From the NCBI RefSeq assembly GCF_002879865.1, contig NZ_PNXY01000016.1:62001-126000 (forward strand): 64,000 bases of DNA, written 5' to 3'. This document shows positions 52,583 to 60,246 of this stretch, one piece after another. The notes under the pieces are model-generated. The model saw only the letters and a list, made by a program, of their open reading frames with translations. It did not search any database and had not been told where the DNA came from. Every line of letters starts with the position of its first letter. The first letter of the stretch is position 1. This stretch comes from Paraburkholderia rhynchosiae. GTDB lineage: Bacteria > Pseudomonadota > Gammaproteobacteria > Burkholderiales > Burkholderiaceae. The position numbers and the translations under genes were made by a program.

Positions 52583-54052
52583 ATGAATCAACCGGTCAAG
52601 CTTCCGTTGAAGGATTCTGGCCTGCTGCGCGAGGCCATGCTGATCGACGGCGAATGGGTGCACGCCGACAGCGGCGAGACGCTCGAGGTGCGCAATCCGG
52701 CGACGGGCGAACTGCTTGCGCGCGTGCCGAATGGGGGCGCCGACGAGGCGCGCCGCGCGATCGAAGCGGCAGCGCGTGCAACGCGAAGCTGGCGCAAGGC
52801 GTTGCCGAAGGAGCGCGCCAAAGTGCTGCGCGCGCTCTACGACCTGATGCTTGCGCATATCGACGACCTCGCGGTCATCATGACCGCGGAGCAAGGCAAG
52901 CCGCTGGTCGAATCACGCGGTGAAATTCTGTACGCGGCGGGCTTTATCGAGTGGTTTTCCGAGGAAGCTAAGCGGGTCTATGGCGACATCGTTCCGCGCA
53001 ACGTCGAAGGCCGCCGCATTCTCGTGCAGAAGGAACCAATCGGCGTTTTCGCCGCGATTACGCCGTGGAATTTTCCTTCCGCGATGATCACGCGCAAGGC
53101 CGGCCCCGGATGGGCCGTGGGTTGCGCTGGCGTCATCAAGCCGGCGAGCCAGACGCCGCTCTCCGCGTTGGCATTGGCGGTGCTTGCCGAGCGGGCCGGC
53201 TTGCCGCGGGGCGTCTGCAACGTCGTCACCGGCTCGGCGCGCGCGATCGGCGGTGAACTGACATCGAGTGCGCTGGTGCGCAAGCTTTCGTTCACCGGGT
53301 CGACGGAGGTTGGCGCGCAGTTGCTAGCGCAGTGCGCGCCAACCATCAAGAAGACCAGCATGGAACTGGGGGGCAACGCGCCGCTCATCGTGTTCGACGA
53401 TGCCGACCTGGACGCCGCCGTCAAGGGCGCGCTCGCGGCCAAGTATCGCAACGCCGGGCAGGCTTGCGTCGCGGCCAATCGCATGCTGGTGCAGTCGGGC
53501 ATCTACGATGCGTTCGCCAGCAAGCTGGCCGAAGCGACGGCCGCGCTGAAGGTCGGCAATGGCATGTATGAAGGCGTGGCGCAGGGACCGCTGATCAACG
53601 AGGACGCCGTTCTGAAGGTCGAAGAACATATTGCCGATGCTCGCTCGAAGGGGGCTCGCGTGTTGACAGGCGGCAAACGTCACGCGCTCGGCGGCTTTTT
53701 CTTCGAACCGACCGTGCTCGCCGATGTCTCCCGCGACGCGCTGATCTTCAACGACGAAACTTTCGGACCTGTCGCGCCGCTGTTCCGCTTCGACACGGAA
53801 GAAGAGGCCATCACGCTGGCCAACGACACCCCGTTTGGTCTCGCCTCCTATATATTCGCACGTGATGTGGGGCGTATCTTCCGTGTTGTCGACCAGCTTG
53901 AGTTTGGCATGGTTGGTGTTAATGAGGGGATGATCTCGACGGAGGTTGCGCCGTTCGGCGGGGTCAAAGCTTCCGGCCTCGGTCGCGAAGGCTCGAAGTA
54001 TGGTGTCGACGACTATCTTGAGATCAAGTACGTAGCGCTCGGCGGCCTTTGA
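52583..54052 (+). CDS. NAD(P)-dependent succinate-semialdehyde-type aldehyde dehydrogenase (GabD-like)
   Basis: The product has 489 residues, the usual length. GabD-type motifs are MLIDGEWVHADSGETLEVRNPATGELLARVP, TPWNFPSAMITRKAGPGWAVGCAGVIKPASQTPLSALAL, SFTGSTEVG, the base Glu in SMELGGNAPLIVFDDADLD and the nucleophilic Cys in RNAGQACVAANR. It begins 10 bases after the aldolase gene. The likely substrate is a C4-C5 semialdehyde (succinate, glutarate or 2-oxoglutarate semialdehyde) released by that enzyme. Confidence 0.9.
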   Translation: MNQPVKLPLKDSGLLREAMLIDGEWVHADSGETLEVRNPATGELLARVPNGGADEARRAIEAAARATRSWRKALPKERAKVLRALYDLMLAHIDDLAVIMTAEQGKPLVESRGEILYAAGFIEWFSEEAKRVYGDIVPRNVEGRRILVQKEPIGVFAAITPWNFPSAMITRKAGPGWAVGCAGVIKPASQTPLSALALAVLAERAGLPRGVCNVVTGSARAIGGELTSSALVRKLSFTGSTEVGAQLLAQCAPTIKKTSMELGGNAPLIVFDDADLDAAVKGALAAKYRNAGQACVAANRMLVQSGIYDAFASKLAEATAALKVGNGMYEGVAQGPLINEDAVLKVEEHIADARSKGARVLTGGKRHALGGFFFEPTVLADVSRDALIFNDETFGPVAPLFRFDTEEEAITLANDTPFGLASYIFARDVGRIFRVVDQLEFGMVGVNEGMISTEVAPFGGVKASGLGREGSKYGVDDYLEIKYVALGGL

Positions 54053-54369
54053 AGGCTTGGCGCTCGCAGGAGAAGGCGCACGGCCCATTTTCGGACTCCG
54101 TGCGTGCCAGGGGCCTCAGCAATAGCGGGCGGCGGAACGTACACGCGATGCTCCGCCGCTTTCGCGAACGCCTTCCTGAGGCGGCGCGTTGGCGGCATTG
54201 GCACGTTCGGCGAGAACGCTGCGGATGGGTGTGCTTCAGTTCGACAAGCAATTAAGATACGATGTGTCTTATAATTATGTACTGTCCGCCTTGTTGTCGC
54301 CTTCGCCCAGGTGCCTCGGGCGGTGCGCCAGACTATGGCGATATTGCACGCCGACCTCCCGTTACGCAA
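54053..54369. other. Intergenic region before the TetR gene
   Basis: This 317-base stretch holds no supported gene; several shadow frames cross it. It contains the TetR-type operator at 54253-54271. The AT-rich bases just after the operator (54268-54280) could be the tetR promoter. Confidence 0.5.
54253..54271. promoter_or_regulatory. Probable TetR-type autoregulatory operator
   Basis: TAAGATAC, GAT, then GTGTCTTA form an inverted repeat with one mismatch (7 of 8 pairs), about 100 bases before the tetR start. It contains ATACGAT, the core shared with elements at 41913, 48083 and 48184. Confidence 0.5.
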
Positions 54370-55062
54370 ATGAAGACAAACGCTCCGCGTCCCGTTACAG
54401 CACTTTCTGCCGCGCGAGGCGTCGGCCGACCGCGCAGCGAGGGAACTCGTACGCGGATCCTTGCGGCGACAGTTCGTCTGCTTGAGACCCGCACCATTCA
54501 GTCGATCTCCATCGAAGCCATTGCCAAGGAGGCGGGCGTCGGCAAGGCGACGATCTACCGCTGGTGGAATTCGAAAGCCCTGGTTGTCATTGATGCGTTC
54601 ATCGAACACCACGTTGTCAAGACACCGATGCCGCATAATTTGCCGCCCGGCGAGGCCATTGCGGTGCATCTGATCTCGCTCATTCACGAATACGCCGGAT
54701 GGTCCGGCAGGATCGTTGCACAGATCATTGCCGAAGGTCAGGCCGATCCAGCTGTGCTGCGCGAATTCCGCGAGCGGTTCCACTACGGACGTCGGGCGCT
54801 CATCCGGGAAATGCTCGAGGAGTGGCGCAGTTCGGCGCGCATGCGCGTGCCGCCGAACATCGAGACGTTGGGCGAACTCCTGTATGCGCCGGTCTACATG
54901 CGCCTGCTGGTTGGAAATGGTCCACTCGACGATCGTTTCGCGCAGGAGCACATCAGTTATGTCTATACCCTGCTGGGCGTCGACGTGCCGAATGTCGTAC
55001 AACTGTGCGAGCAAATGAAGCGGAAAACATCCACGAAAAAGACGGCAACGGTTGCACGTTGA
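54370..55062 (+). CDS. TetR/AcrR-family transcriptional regulator
   Basis: The product has 230 residues from ATG 54370 (the frame begun at 54262 is unlikely). The DNA-binding domain is GVGRPRSEGTRTRILAATVRLLETRTIQSISIEAIAKEAGVGKATIYRWWNSKALVVIDAF, the WWNSKxxL variant common in Burkholderiales. The C-terminal ligand domain has AEGQADPAVLREFRERFHYGRRALIREMLEEW, of the TetR_C_33/AcrR kind. It lies downstream of the catabolic operon and probably represses it. The shared ATACGA motifs at the cluster promoters support this. Confidence 0.88.
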   Translation: MKTNAPRPVTALSAARGVGRPRSEGTRTRILAATVRLLETRTIQSISIEAIAKEAGVGKATIYRWWNSKALVVIDAFIEHHVVKTPMPHNLPPGEAIAVHLISLIHEYAGWSGRIVAQIIAEGQADPAVLREFRERFHYGRRALIREMLEEWRSSARMRVPPNIETLGELLYAPVYMRLLVGNGPLDDRFAQEHISYVYTLLGVDVPNVVQLCEQMKRKTSTKKTATVAR

Positions 55063-55123
55063 GCGAAGGCGGAGGCATTGCGCTGGCCGGCATGCGGACC
55101 CGAACACCTTCAACAGATCGGGA

Positions 55124-55148
55124 GTGGCGAGAATAGTGCTCTCGCCAC
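55124..55148 (+). terminator. Hairpin downstream of tetR, possible terminator
   Basis: GTGGCGAGA (55124-55132) and TCTCGCCAC (55140-55148) pair perfectly over nine bases around a 7-base loop, 62 bases after the tetR stop. No T-tract follows. Confidence 0.4.
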
Positions 55149-55605
55149 GTAGACGTGTCCTGCCGCCGTTCAAGCCTGTATCGAGGCACAGCGGCACTCC
55201 GTTGGATGCCCTTGGAAAGAGCCGAGCGTTCAACTAAAAAGCCACGCTTGATTGGTCGCGGGCGGCAACTGCTCGTGAAGGTGCACCGTCGAAACATTGG
55301 TCAAGGTGATCTTTGTAATGGAAGAAAGCGCCACATGATGCGTCGATTTGAAGATGCTATCCAGATGGTGCCTGTTGGCCGTCATCGTTCTCGTCAGGTC
55401 CCTGTGCGGGTAGTCTTGCGACAGGGTGGACAGGAAAACATGCAACAGGCGACAGCGTCTTAGCGACGCTGAAAAGCTGTAAGTCTCGCGGAAGAGGCGG
55501 CCTCCCTATTCTCGAGCGGTTACTCCGATAACCGTTGAAACTTCGTCAATAGCCCGCGGATGCTCAGGCGACAGGAACATTTCTCGTGGAGCGGCCCCTT
55601 TTCCG

Positions 55606-55651
55606 GTCTGATATTGACGCGACACACCGTCTGATATTGACGCGACGCACC
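55606..55651. repeat. 23-bp tandem direct repeat (two copies)
   Basis: GTCTGATATTGACGCGACAC plus ACC (55606-55628) is repeated immediately with one A-to-G change (55629-55651), ending two bases before the LysR stop codon. Tandem terminal repeats of this size occur at the ends of some IS21-like elements. No transposase remnant is visible here. Confidence 0.65.
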
Positions 55652-55652
55652 T

Positions 55653-56567
55653 CTACGTCGGCTGACCTTGAGCGGCGTTGTAAGTGCTCGCCTGCTCCAG
55701 AAGCCAGTTCTTGAATAGTTCGAGTGGAGTGCCGTGACTGAGCTCAGTCGGGTAGACCAGGTAGTATGCTGAGTCAGTGACTGCGGATGCTTGGAAGGGA
55801 ATCACGAGCCCCAATTGCTCAAGTTGGTCCTCAACGAAAAACTTAGGGACAAGCGCTACGCCCAACCCAGCCGCTGCTCCTGCGATAAGCATAGTGTGAA
55901 GTTCAAATCGGACTCCTCGCATGGTTGAGTTGTCTTCAATCCCCGCGTTCGCAAACCATTGCGGCCAAGCGTCCGGCCGCGTCGAGGAGTGCAGTAGCGG
56001 GTAATCAAGTAGCTCGTTTGCTTTTTTGAGGGGCTTGGTCAGGATCGAGGGCGAACAGACCGGAATGACTTCTTCTCCGAACAGGTAGTCGGACGACGTT
56101 CCTGGCCAGGTCGGTTTTCCATAGTGAATTGCTGCTTCAAAATGGGAGTCCTCGAACGAGAACGTGTCCGTTCGCACGCTCATGTTGACGCGAACATCTG
56201 GGTTACGGTCATTGAAGTTTCTTAGCCGGGGGATGAGCCACTGCGACGCGAATGTGGGAAGAACCGCGAGCTCGAGAAAACCACCGCCAGTCCCATGAGC
56301 GATGATTGAGAGGGTGTCTCGGTCCAGCGTCTCAAGTGAGCGGCGTACCTGCATTGCATACAGGCCGCCCGCGCGAGTCAATACAACCCGCTGCTTTGAC
56401 CGGACAAAGAGTCGGACCGCGAGATTCGATTCTAGGGCGGCGATTTGTCGTGAGACAGCGCTCTCAGTCAGGAAAAGTTCCTTCGCTGCGAGAGTAAAAC
56501 TCTCATGACGCGCGGCGGCCTCGAAAGCCATCAGCGCACCCATGTTGGGAACCTTGAATCTACGCAT
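55653..56567 (-). CDS. LysR-family regulator (GcvA-like)
   Basis: The product has 304 residues. The helix-turn-helix is LMAFEAAARHESFTLAAKELFLTESAVSRQIAALESNLAVRLFVRSKQRVVLTRAG. The effector domain has LELAVLPTFASQWLIPRLRNFNDRNPDVRVNMSVRTDTF and AGAAAGLGVALVPKFFVEDQL. It is divergent from the HglS-type gene over a 155-base region and is the natural regulator of the aminoadipate cluster that follows. Confidence 0.88.
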   Translation of the reverse strand: MRRFKVPNMGALMAFEAAARHESFTLAAKELFLTESAVSRQIAALESNLAVRLFVRSKQRVVLTRAGGLYAMQVRRSLETLDRDTLSIIAHGTGGGFLELAVLPTFASQWLIPRLRNFNDRNPDVRVNMSVRTDTFSFEDSHFEAAIHYGKPTWPGTSSDYLFGEEVIPVCSPSILTKPLKKANELLDYPLLHSSTRPDAWPQWFANAGIEDNSTMRGVRFELHTMLIAGAAAGLGVALVPKFFVEDQLEQLGLVIPFQASAVTDSAYYLVYPTELSHGTPLELFKNWLLEQASTYNAAQGQPT

Positions 56568-56722
56568 GTTAGTTCCTAAAACTCATCAAGCGATAATTTA
56601 ATCTCGCTTTACTATGCGCGCAAGTCTTTCAATAATTCGAGGTATGCAGAACCGCCTGTCTAACAAAAGGCTGTTCTTTCAACCTTTCCCGCTTTTGAGC
56701 GGGCGTGCCCGAGAGATTAGCG

Positions 56723-57751
56723 ATGCGCAATGCGAATGTTGAACGCCTTCTGACGAAGCTGGTTGGTCAAGAGAAGACCGAAACACTTTTTTCTACTTTG
56801 AACTTCCCGACAGCTCTCGATGACTGGGAAGAAGGGACGGTGACTCGGGCTGAACTGGCGCAGGCCATGAACATGGCGCTCTTTGAAGACTTGCTGCAGC
56901 GTTCGGAAAACGGTCGTATCTACACGAAGGACGCGATAGCAAACGGCGGTTCGGTTTTCTTCGACCACGGCGCATTGCGGACGGTCCGCTGGTCGAGCAA
57001 CGGCGCTTTGCCGCCTGGCGAGGCTGCGTTCACCCGCATTCTCCGCCCGCTTGGGTTCAAACTGAACGGTCGTTATCCGCTCGACAAGCTGGGCATGACC
57101 GGACGCGCTTACGCGCACGAAGATGCGCCTGACGAGATTGCACAATTCTTCGTTAGCGAGCTTCATCCTGAGCGATTCTCAAAGGAATTTCAGCAGGCGG
57201 TCACGAACGTGGTCGCTTCATCGAAGGACCCACTTACACCGGTGGCGGCATCGCAACTGTCTGAGCTTGAGCGTGATGGGTCGCTTCCTGTTGATGCCGC
57301 TGAGCAGCTTTTGCCGGTCATCGTCGGTGCGTTCTCCCGTCAGCACGACCTTCCAAATGAGGTTGACTATGACACGCTGCTTCTCGAGTCGGCGGAGATG
57401 GCCTGGATTGCGACAGAAGGCAACGCGTTCAATCATGCAACGGCTCGCGTGGACGACGTTTTCAAGCTTTCCGATGACGAGAAGCTGAAGGGCCGACCGA
57501 TGAAGCCGGATGTTGAGCGGTCGCGGTCGGGTCGGGTGTTCCAAACCGCATACAAAGCCGATATGGTTACGCGCCAGTTCAAATCATCCGACGGCAAGCT
57601 CACGAGCCGCAACGTTCCTGGCTCGTTCTACGAGTTCATCACCCGCAAGCGTACCTTCGACCAACAGTCACATCGCTGGCAGACGGACCTGCGCTTTGAC
57701 GCAGGCAACGCTACCGGTATCTTCAAGATGACCGCAAACGCAGCAAAATAA
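56723..57751 (+). CDS. DUF1338 / HglS-type 2-oxoadipate dioxygenase-decarboxylase (D-2-hydroxyglutarate synthase)
   Basis: The product has 342 residues from ATG 56723; GTG 56705 is an alternative. It is shorter than P. putida HglS/YdcJ (about 460) and matches the compact DUF1338 form. The expected Fe(II) triad is visible: His in VFFDHGALRTV (about 82), His in NAFNHATARVDDV (about 238) and Glu in SFYEFITRKRT (about 304). The known member converts 2-oxoadipate with O2 to D-2-hydroxyglutarate and CO2 in lysine catabolism. Neighbours (ALDH7, aminotransferase, D-2-hydroxyacid dehydrogenase remnant, ETF) fit that role exactly. Confidence 0.85.
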   Translation: MRNANVERLLTKLVGQEKTETLFSTLNFPTALDDWEEGTVTRAELAQAMNMALFEDLLQRSENGRIYTKDAIANGGSVFFDHGALRTVRWSSNGALPPGEAAFTRILRPLGFKLNGRYPLDKLGMTGRAYAHEDAPDEIAQFFVSELHPERFSKEFQQAVTNVVASSKDPLTPVAASQLSELERDGSLPVDAAEQLLPVIVGAFSRQHDLPNEVDYDTLLLESAEMAWIATEGNAFNHATARVDDVFKLSDDEKLKGRPMKPDVERSRSGRVFQTAYKADMVTRQFKSSDGKLTSRNVPGSFYEFITRKRTFDQQSHRWQTDLRFDAGNATGIFKMTANAAK

Positions 57752-57794
57752 TGTGAAAGTCGCTACACCGTTTCAAGCAAGCGAGCAAACTTCT

Positions 57795-58405
57795 GCAGCA
57801 AGTTGAGTTCGATTCGACTCGGGCTCAAAGTTCCTGTACGCATCTGACGCCTCAAACTGTCGCCGGGTTCCTCTTGATGTGGTCGTGCCGTCGGATGTGG
57901 ACGACCTCGTTAAGGCGTTGGAAGTCTGCCGCCGCAACGACGTTCCCTTCTTAACGAGAGGAGGAGGCAATTCTCAGAATGCACAGTGCGTCAACGTGGC
58001 AGCAGTGGCGGACTCAAGCAAGCACGTAAATCGAGTCGTCTCGGTCGACCCATCAACGCAGACAGCCATCATGCAGCCCAGTGTCATTTGCGACACTCTT
58101 CGGAACGCGGCTCGATAGCACGGTCTGACCTTTGGCCCGGAACCACTGACTTATGGTCGTTGTACGTTAGGCGGGATGATTGCCAATAATTCCTGCGGCG
58201 CGCATTCAGTGAAGGCTGGCAAGACGGTCGAGAATATCGGGGTGCTCGAAGTTGCAACGTACGGTGGCGCGCGCTTCTGGGTCGGACCGACAAGCGAGGT
58301 AGAGCTCGAGCAAATCATCAAAAACGGGGGCAACGCGGTGAGATGTATTCAAGACCCAGGGCACTTGCGCTGTCACGCTGCAGGCAAAAGTAAGGCTCGT
58401 TCATA
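57795..58405 (+). pseudogene. FAD-binding D-2-hydroxyacid dehydrogenase, truncated remnant with internal stop
   Basis: One frame keeps the N-terminal FAD domain: SKFLYASDASNCRRVPLDVVVPSDVDDLV, VPFLTRGGGNSQNAQCVNVAAVADSSKHVNRVVSVDP, then an in-frame TAG at 58116-58118, then HGLTFGPEPLTYGRCTLGGMIANNSCGAHSVKAGKTVENI. After about 200 residues homology stops; the rest of a roughly 1000-residue FAD/Fe-S enzyme, including all iron-sulfur motifs, is gone. No start codon fits the frame. It lies directly after the HglS-type gene, where a D-2-hydroxyglutarate dehydrogenase would be expected. Confidence 0.85.
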
Positions 58406-58621
58406 GCCCTTCGTGTCGAGTCTCACTCGTCCTTGGCCTCAAGGACATCTACATCGCGGCAGATGCAGTTTCCCATTTCAACAAGTGTTCTCCCATCGCA
58501 ATTGAGGGGCTTGTCGAACGAGCGTGCGAAAACCTTGAATTCGCGTTGTCGCGTAAATGTTGGAAGCGTAGAGTTTGCGAACTTACCGAAATTTCGTATT
58601 GGAAACATAAGGGGCATTAAC

Positions 58622-60121
58622 GTGAAAGCATCGACCATTCTCTCGGACCTCCGCATCTCGCATCTGGCAGAAGCCGGTGACATCATTGTTCATTCGCCCA
58701 TCAATGGCGACCTCGTTGGCCGAGTTGCAAGTCAGACTGTGGCCGATGTGGACTCCGCTTTGACGGAAGCACAAAAGGCTTACAAGGTCTGGCGCAACGT
58801 GCCGGCTCCGCGTCGTGGGGAATTGGTCCGATTGCTCGGTAACAAGCTCCGTGAACGCAAGCAGGCCCTAGGCAGCATCATTACCCTCGAAACGGGGAAA
58901 ATCCTGCAAGAGGGTCTTGGTGAAGTTCAAGAGATGATTGACATCTGCGATTTTGCGATCGGTCTGTCTCGTCAGCTTTACGGCCTGACTATCGCATCGG
59001 AACGTCCCGGCCATCGCATGGCTGAAACCTGGCACCCGATGGGCGTTTGCACAGTCATTTCGGCATTTAATTTCCCAGCTGCGGTTTGGTCCTGGAATGC
59101 TGCACTTGCTCTCGTGTGCGGCAACGCTGTCATTTGGAAGCCCTCGGAAAAGACGCCGTTGACCGCGCTCGCGGTGGACCAGATTCTCAAGGATGCGTTG
59201 AAGGACTTTGGCGACGCCCCTGATGGCCTCACTGCACTTATCAATGGTGGCCGCGACGTCGGCGCCAAGCTGGTCGCAGACCCGCGCTCCAGCATCGTGA
59301 GCGCGACTGGCAGCACCGAAATGGGTCGCACGGTTGGCATCGAAGTCGCCCGACGCTTTGGTCGCTCCATCCTCGAACTCGGTGGGAACAACGCTGGCAT
59401 CGTCTCGAATACCGCAGACATTGAACTTGCGCTGCGCGGCATTTTGTTCTCCGCAGTTGGTACGGCTGGCCAACGATGCACGACTCTGCGCCGACTCTTC
59501 GTGCATGAAAGCATCTATGACAAGGTAGTTGACCGTCTGAAAACGTTCTACGGCAAGGTAGCGATTGGTAATCCGCTGGAGCCGGGCATGCTGTTGGGAC
59601 CGCTCATCGACGAGCAGTCGTTCAATCGTATGCAGTCAGCGCTTGAGCAAGCGAAGAGCGAGGGCGGCAAAGTCTTTGGCGGCGAGCGTCACACGGTTGC
59701 TGGACACGAGAAGGGCTTCTACGTCCGTCCCGCGATTGCAGAGATGCCGTTTCAAACCTCAATCGTGCTGCAAGAGACTTTCGCACCGATTCTCTACGTG
59801 ATGAAGTACAGCGAATTCAACGATGCCGTCGAAGCGAACAACGCCGCGCATCACGGCTTGTCGTCATGTGTTTTTACGACCGATTTGCGTGAAAGCGAGC
59901 GCTTCCTCTCGGCCTCCGGCAGTGATTGCGGAATCGCTAACGTCAACATCGGCCCGAGCGGGGCTGAGATTGGCGGGGCCTTTGGCGGCGAGAAAGAAAC
60001 GGGTGGTGGCCGCGAGTCGGGCTCCGACGCCTGGAAGGGTTACATGCGCCGCGCGACGAGCACGGTGAACTTCTCGTCGGCGCTTCCGCTGGCTCAAGGC
60101 ATAGATTTCAACATCGATTAA
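58622..60121 (+). CDS. amaB: Alpha-aminoadipate semialdehyde dehydrogenase (ALDH7 family)
   Basis: The product has 499 residues from GTG 58622, preceded by AAGGGG. The 63-codon extension to 58433 is not protein-like. ALDH7 (antiquitin) wording is seen in HSPINGDLVGRV, MIDICDFAIGLSRQLYGLTIASERPGHRMAETWHPMGVCTVISAFNFP, INGGRDVGAKL and SATGSTEMGR. The base is Glu252 in ELGGNNAGIV and the nucleophile Cys286 in GTAGQRCTTLRR. GEKETGGGRESGSDAWKGYMRRAT is near the end. It oxidises 2-aminoadipate-6-semialdehyde to 2-aminoadipate in the pipecolate branch of lysine breakdown. The gene name follows P. putida usage. Confidence 0.87.
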   Translation: MKASTILSDLRISHLAEAGDIIVHSPINGDLVGRVASQTVADVDSALTEAQKAYKVWRNVPAPRRGELVRLLGNKLRERKQALGSIITLETGKILQEGLGEVQEMIDICDFAIGLSRQLYGLTIASERPGHRMAETWHPMGVCTVISAFNFPAAVWSWNAALALVCGNAVIWKPSEKTPLTALAVDQILKDALKDFGDAPDGLTALINGGRDVGAKLVADPRSSIVSATGSTEMGRTVGIEVARRFGRSILELGGNNAGIVSNTADIELALRGILFSAVGTAGQRCTTLRRLFVHESIYDKVVDRLKTFYGKVAIGNPLEPGMLLGPLIDEQSFNRMQSALEQAKSEGGKVFGGERHTVAGHEKGFYVRPAIAEMPFQTSIVLQETFAPILYVMKYSEFNDAVEANNAAHHGLSSCVFTTDLRESERFLSASGSDCGIANVNIGPSGAEIGGAFGGEKETGGGRESGSDAWKGYMRRATSTVNFSSALPLAQGIDFNID

Positions 60122-60165
60122 GCATCCTTTCCCGGAGGCAATGACATTCGCTACCGGGAATGCTT
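60120..60165 (+). terminator. Hairpin after the ALDH7 gene, possible terminator
   Basis: AAGCAT...TTCCCGG (from 60120) pairs with CCGGGAATGCTT (60154-60165), starting at the ALDH7 stop codon. There is no T-tract, so partial termination or mRNA 3' protection is as likely as full termination. Confidence 0.4.
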
Positions 60166-60246
60166 GAACTACTTGCAGTCGCAGTTCGGTGATTGATTGC
60201 GTTCCGCTCTATAACGAGCGTTTTCAATTGGTAAATGGAGTAACAC

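Larger units (their letters stand above)
55063..55652. other. Intergenic region, no gene supported
   Basis: This 590-base gap separates the TetR and LysR genes. It contains a hairpin at 55124-55148 and a 23-bp tandem duplication at 55606-55651. Frames at 55155-55463 (plus) and 55230-55445 (minus) show no recognisable protein features. It looks like a junction between two accessory modules. Confidence 0.5.

Noticed and set aside
51562..54052. KdgD plus 2-oxoglutarate-semialdehyde dehydrogenase pair completing the Udh pathway
   Set aside because: A DapA-family and GabD-like pair is tempting as the lower uronate route, but the aldolase lacks KdgD-like sequence and sits in an aromatic-type operon 33 kb away from udh with a different operator.
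58433..58621. N-terminal extension of the ALDH7 frame by 63 codons
   Set aside because: Homology begins at the GTG at 58622, which has a good ribosome site; the upstream part is Ser/Arg-rich and overlaps the end of the dehydrogenase remnant region.
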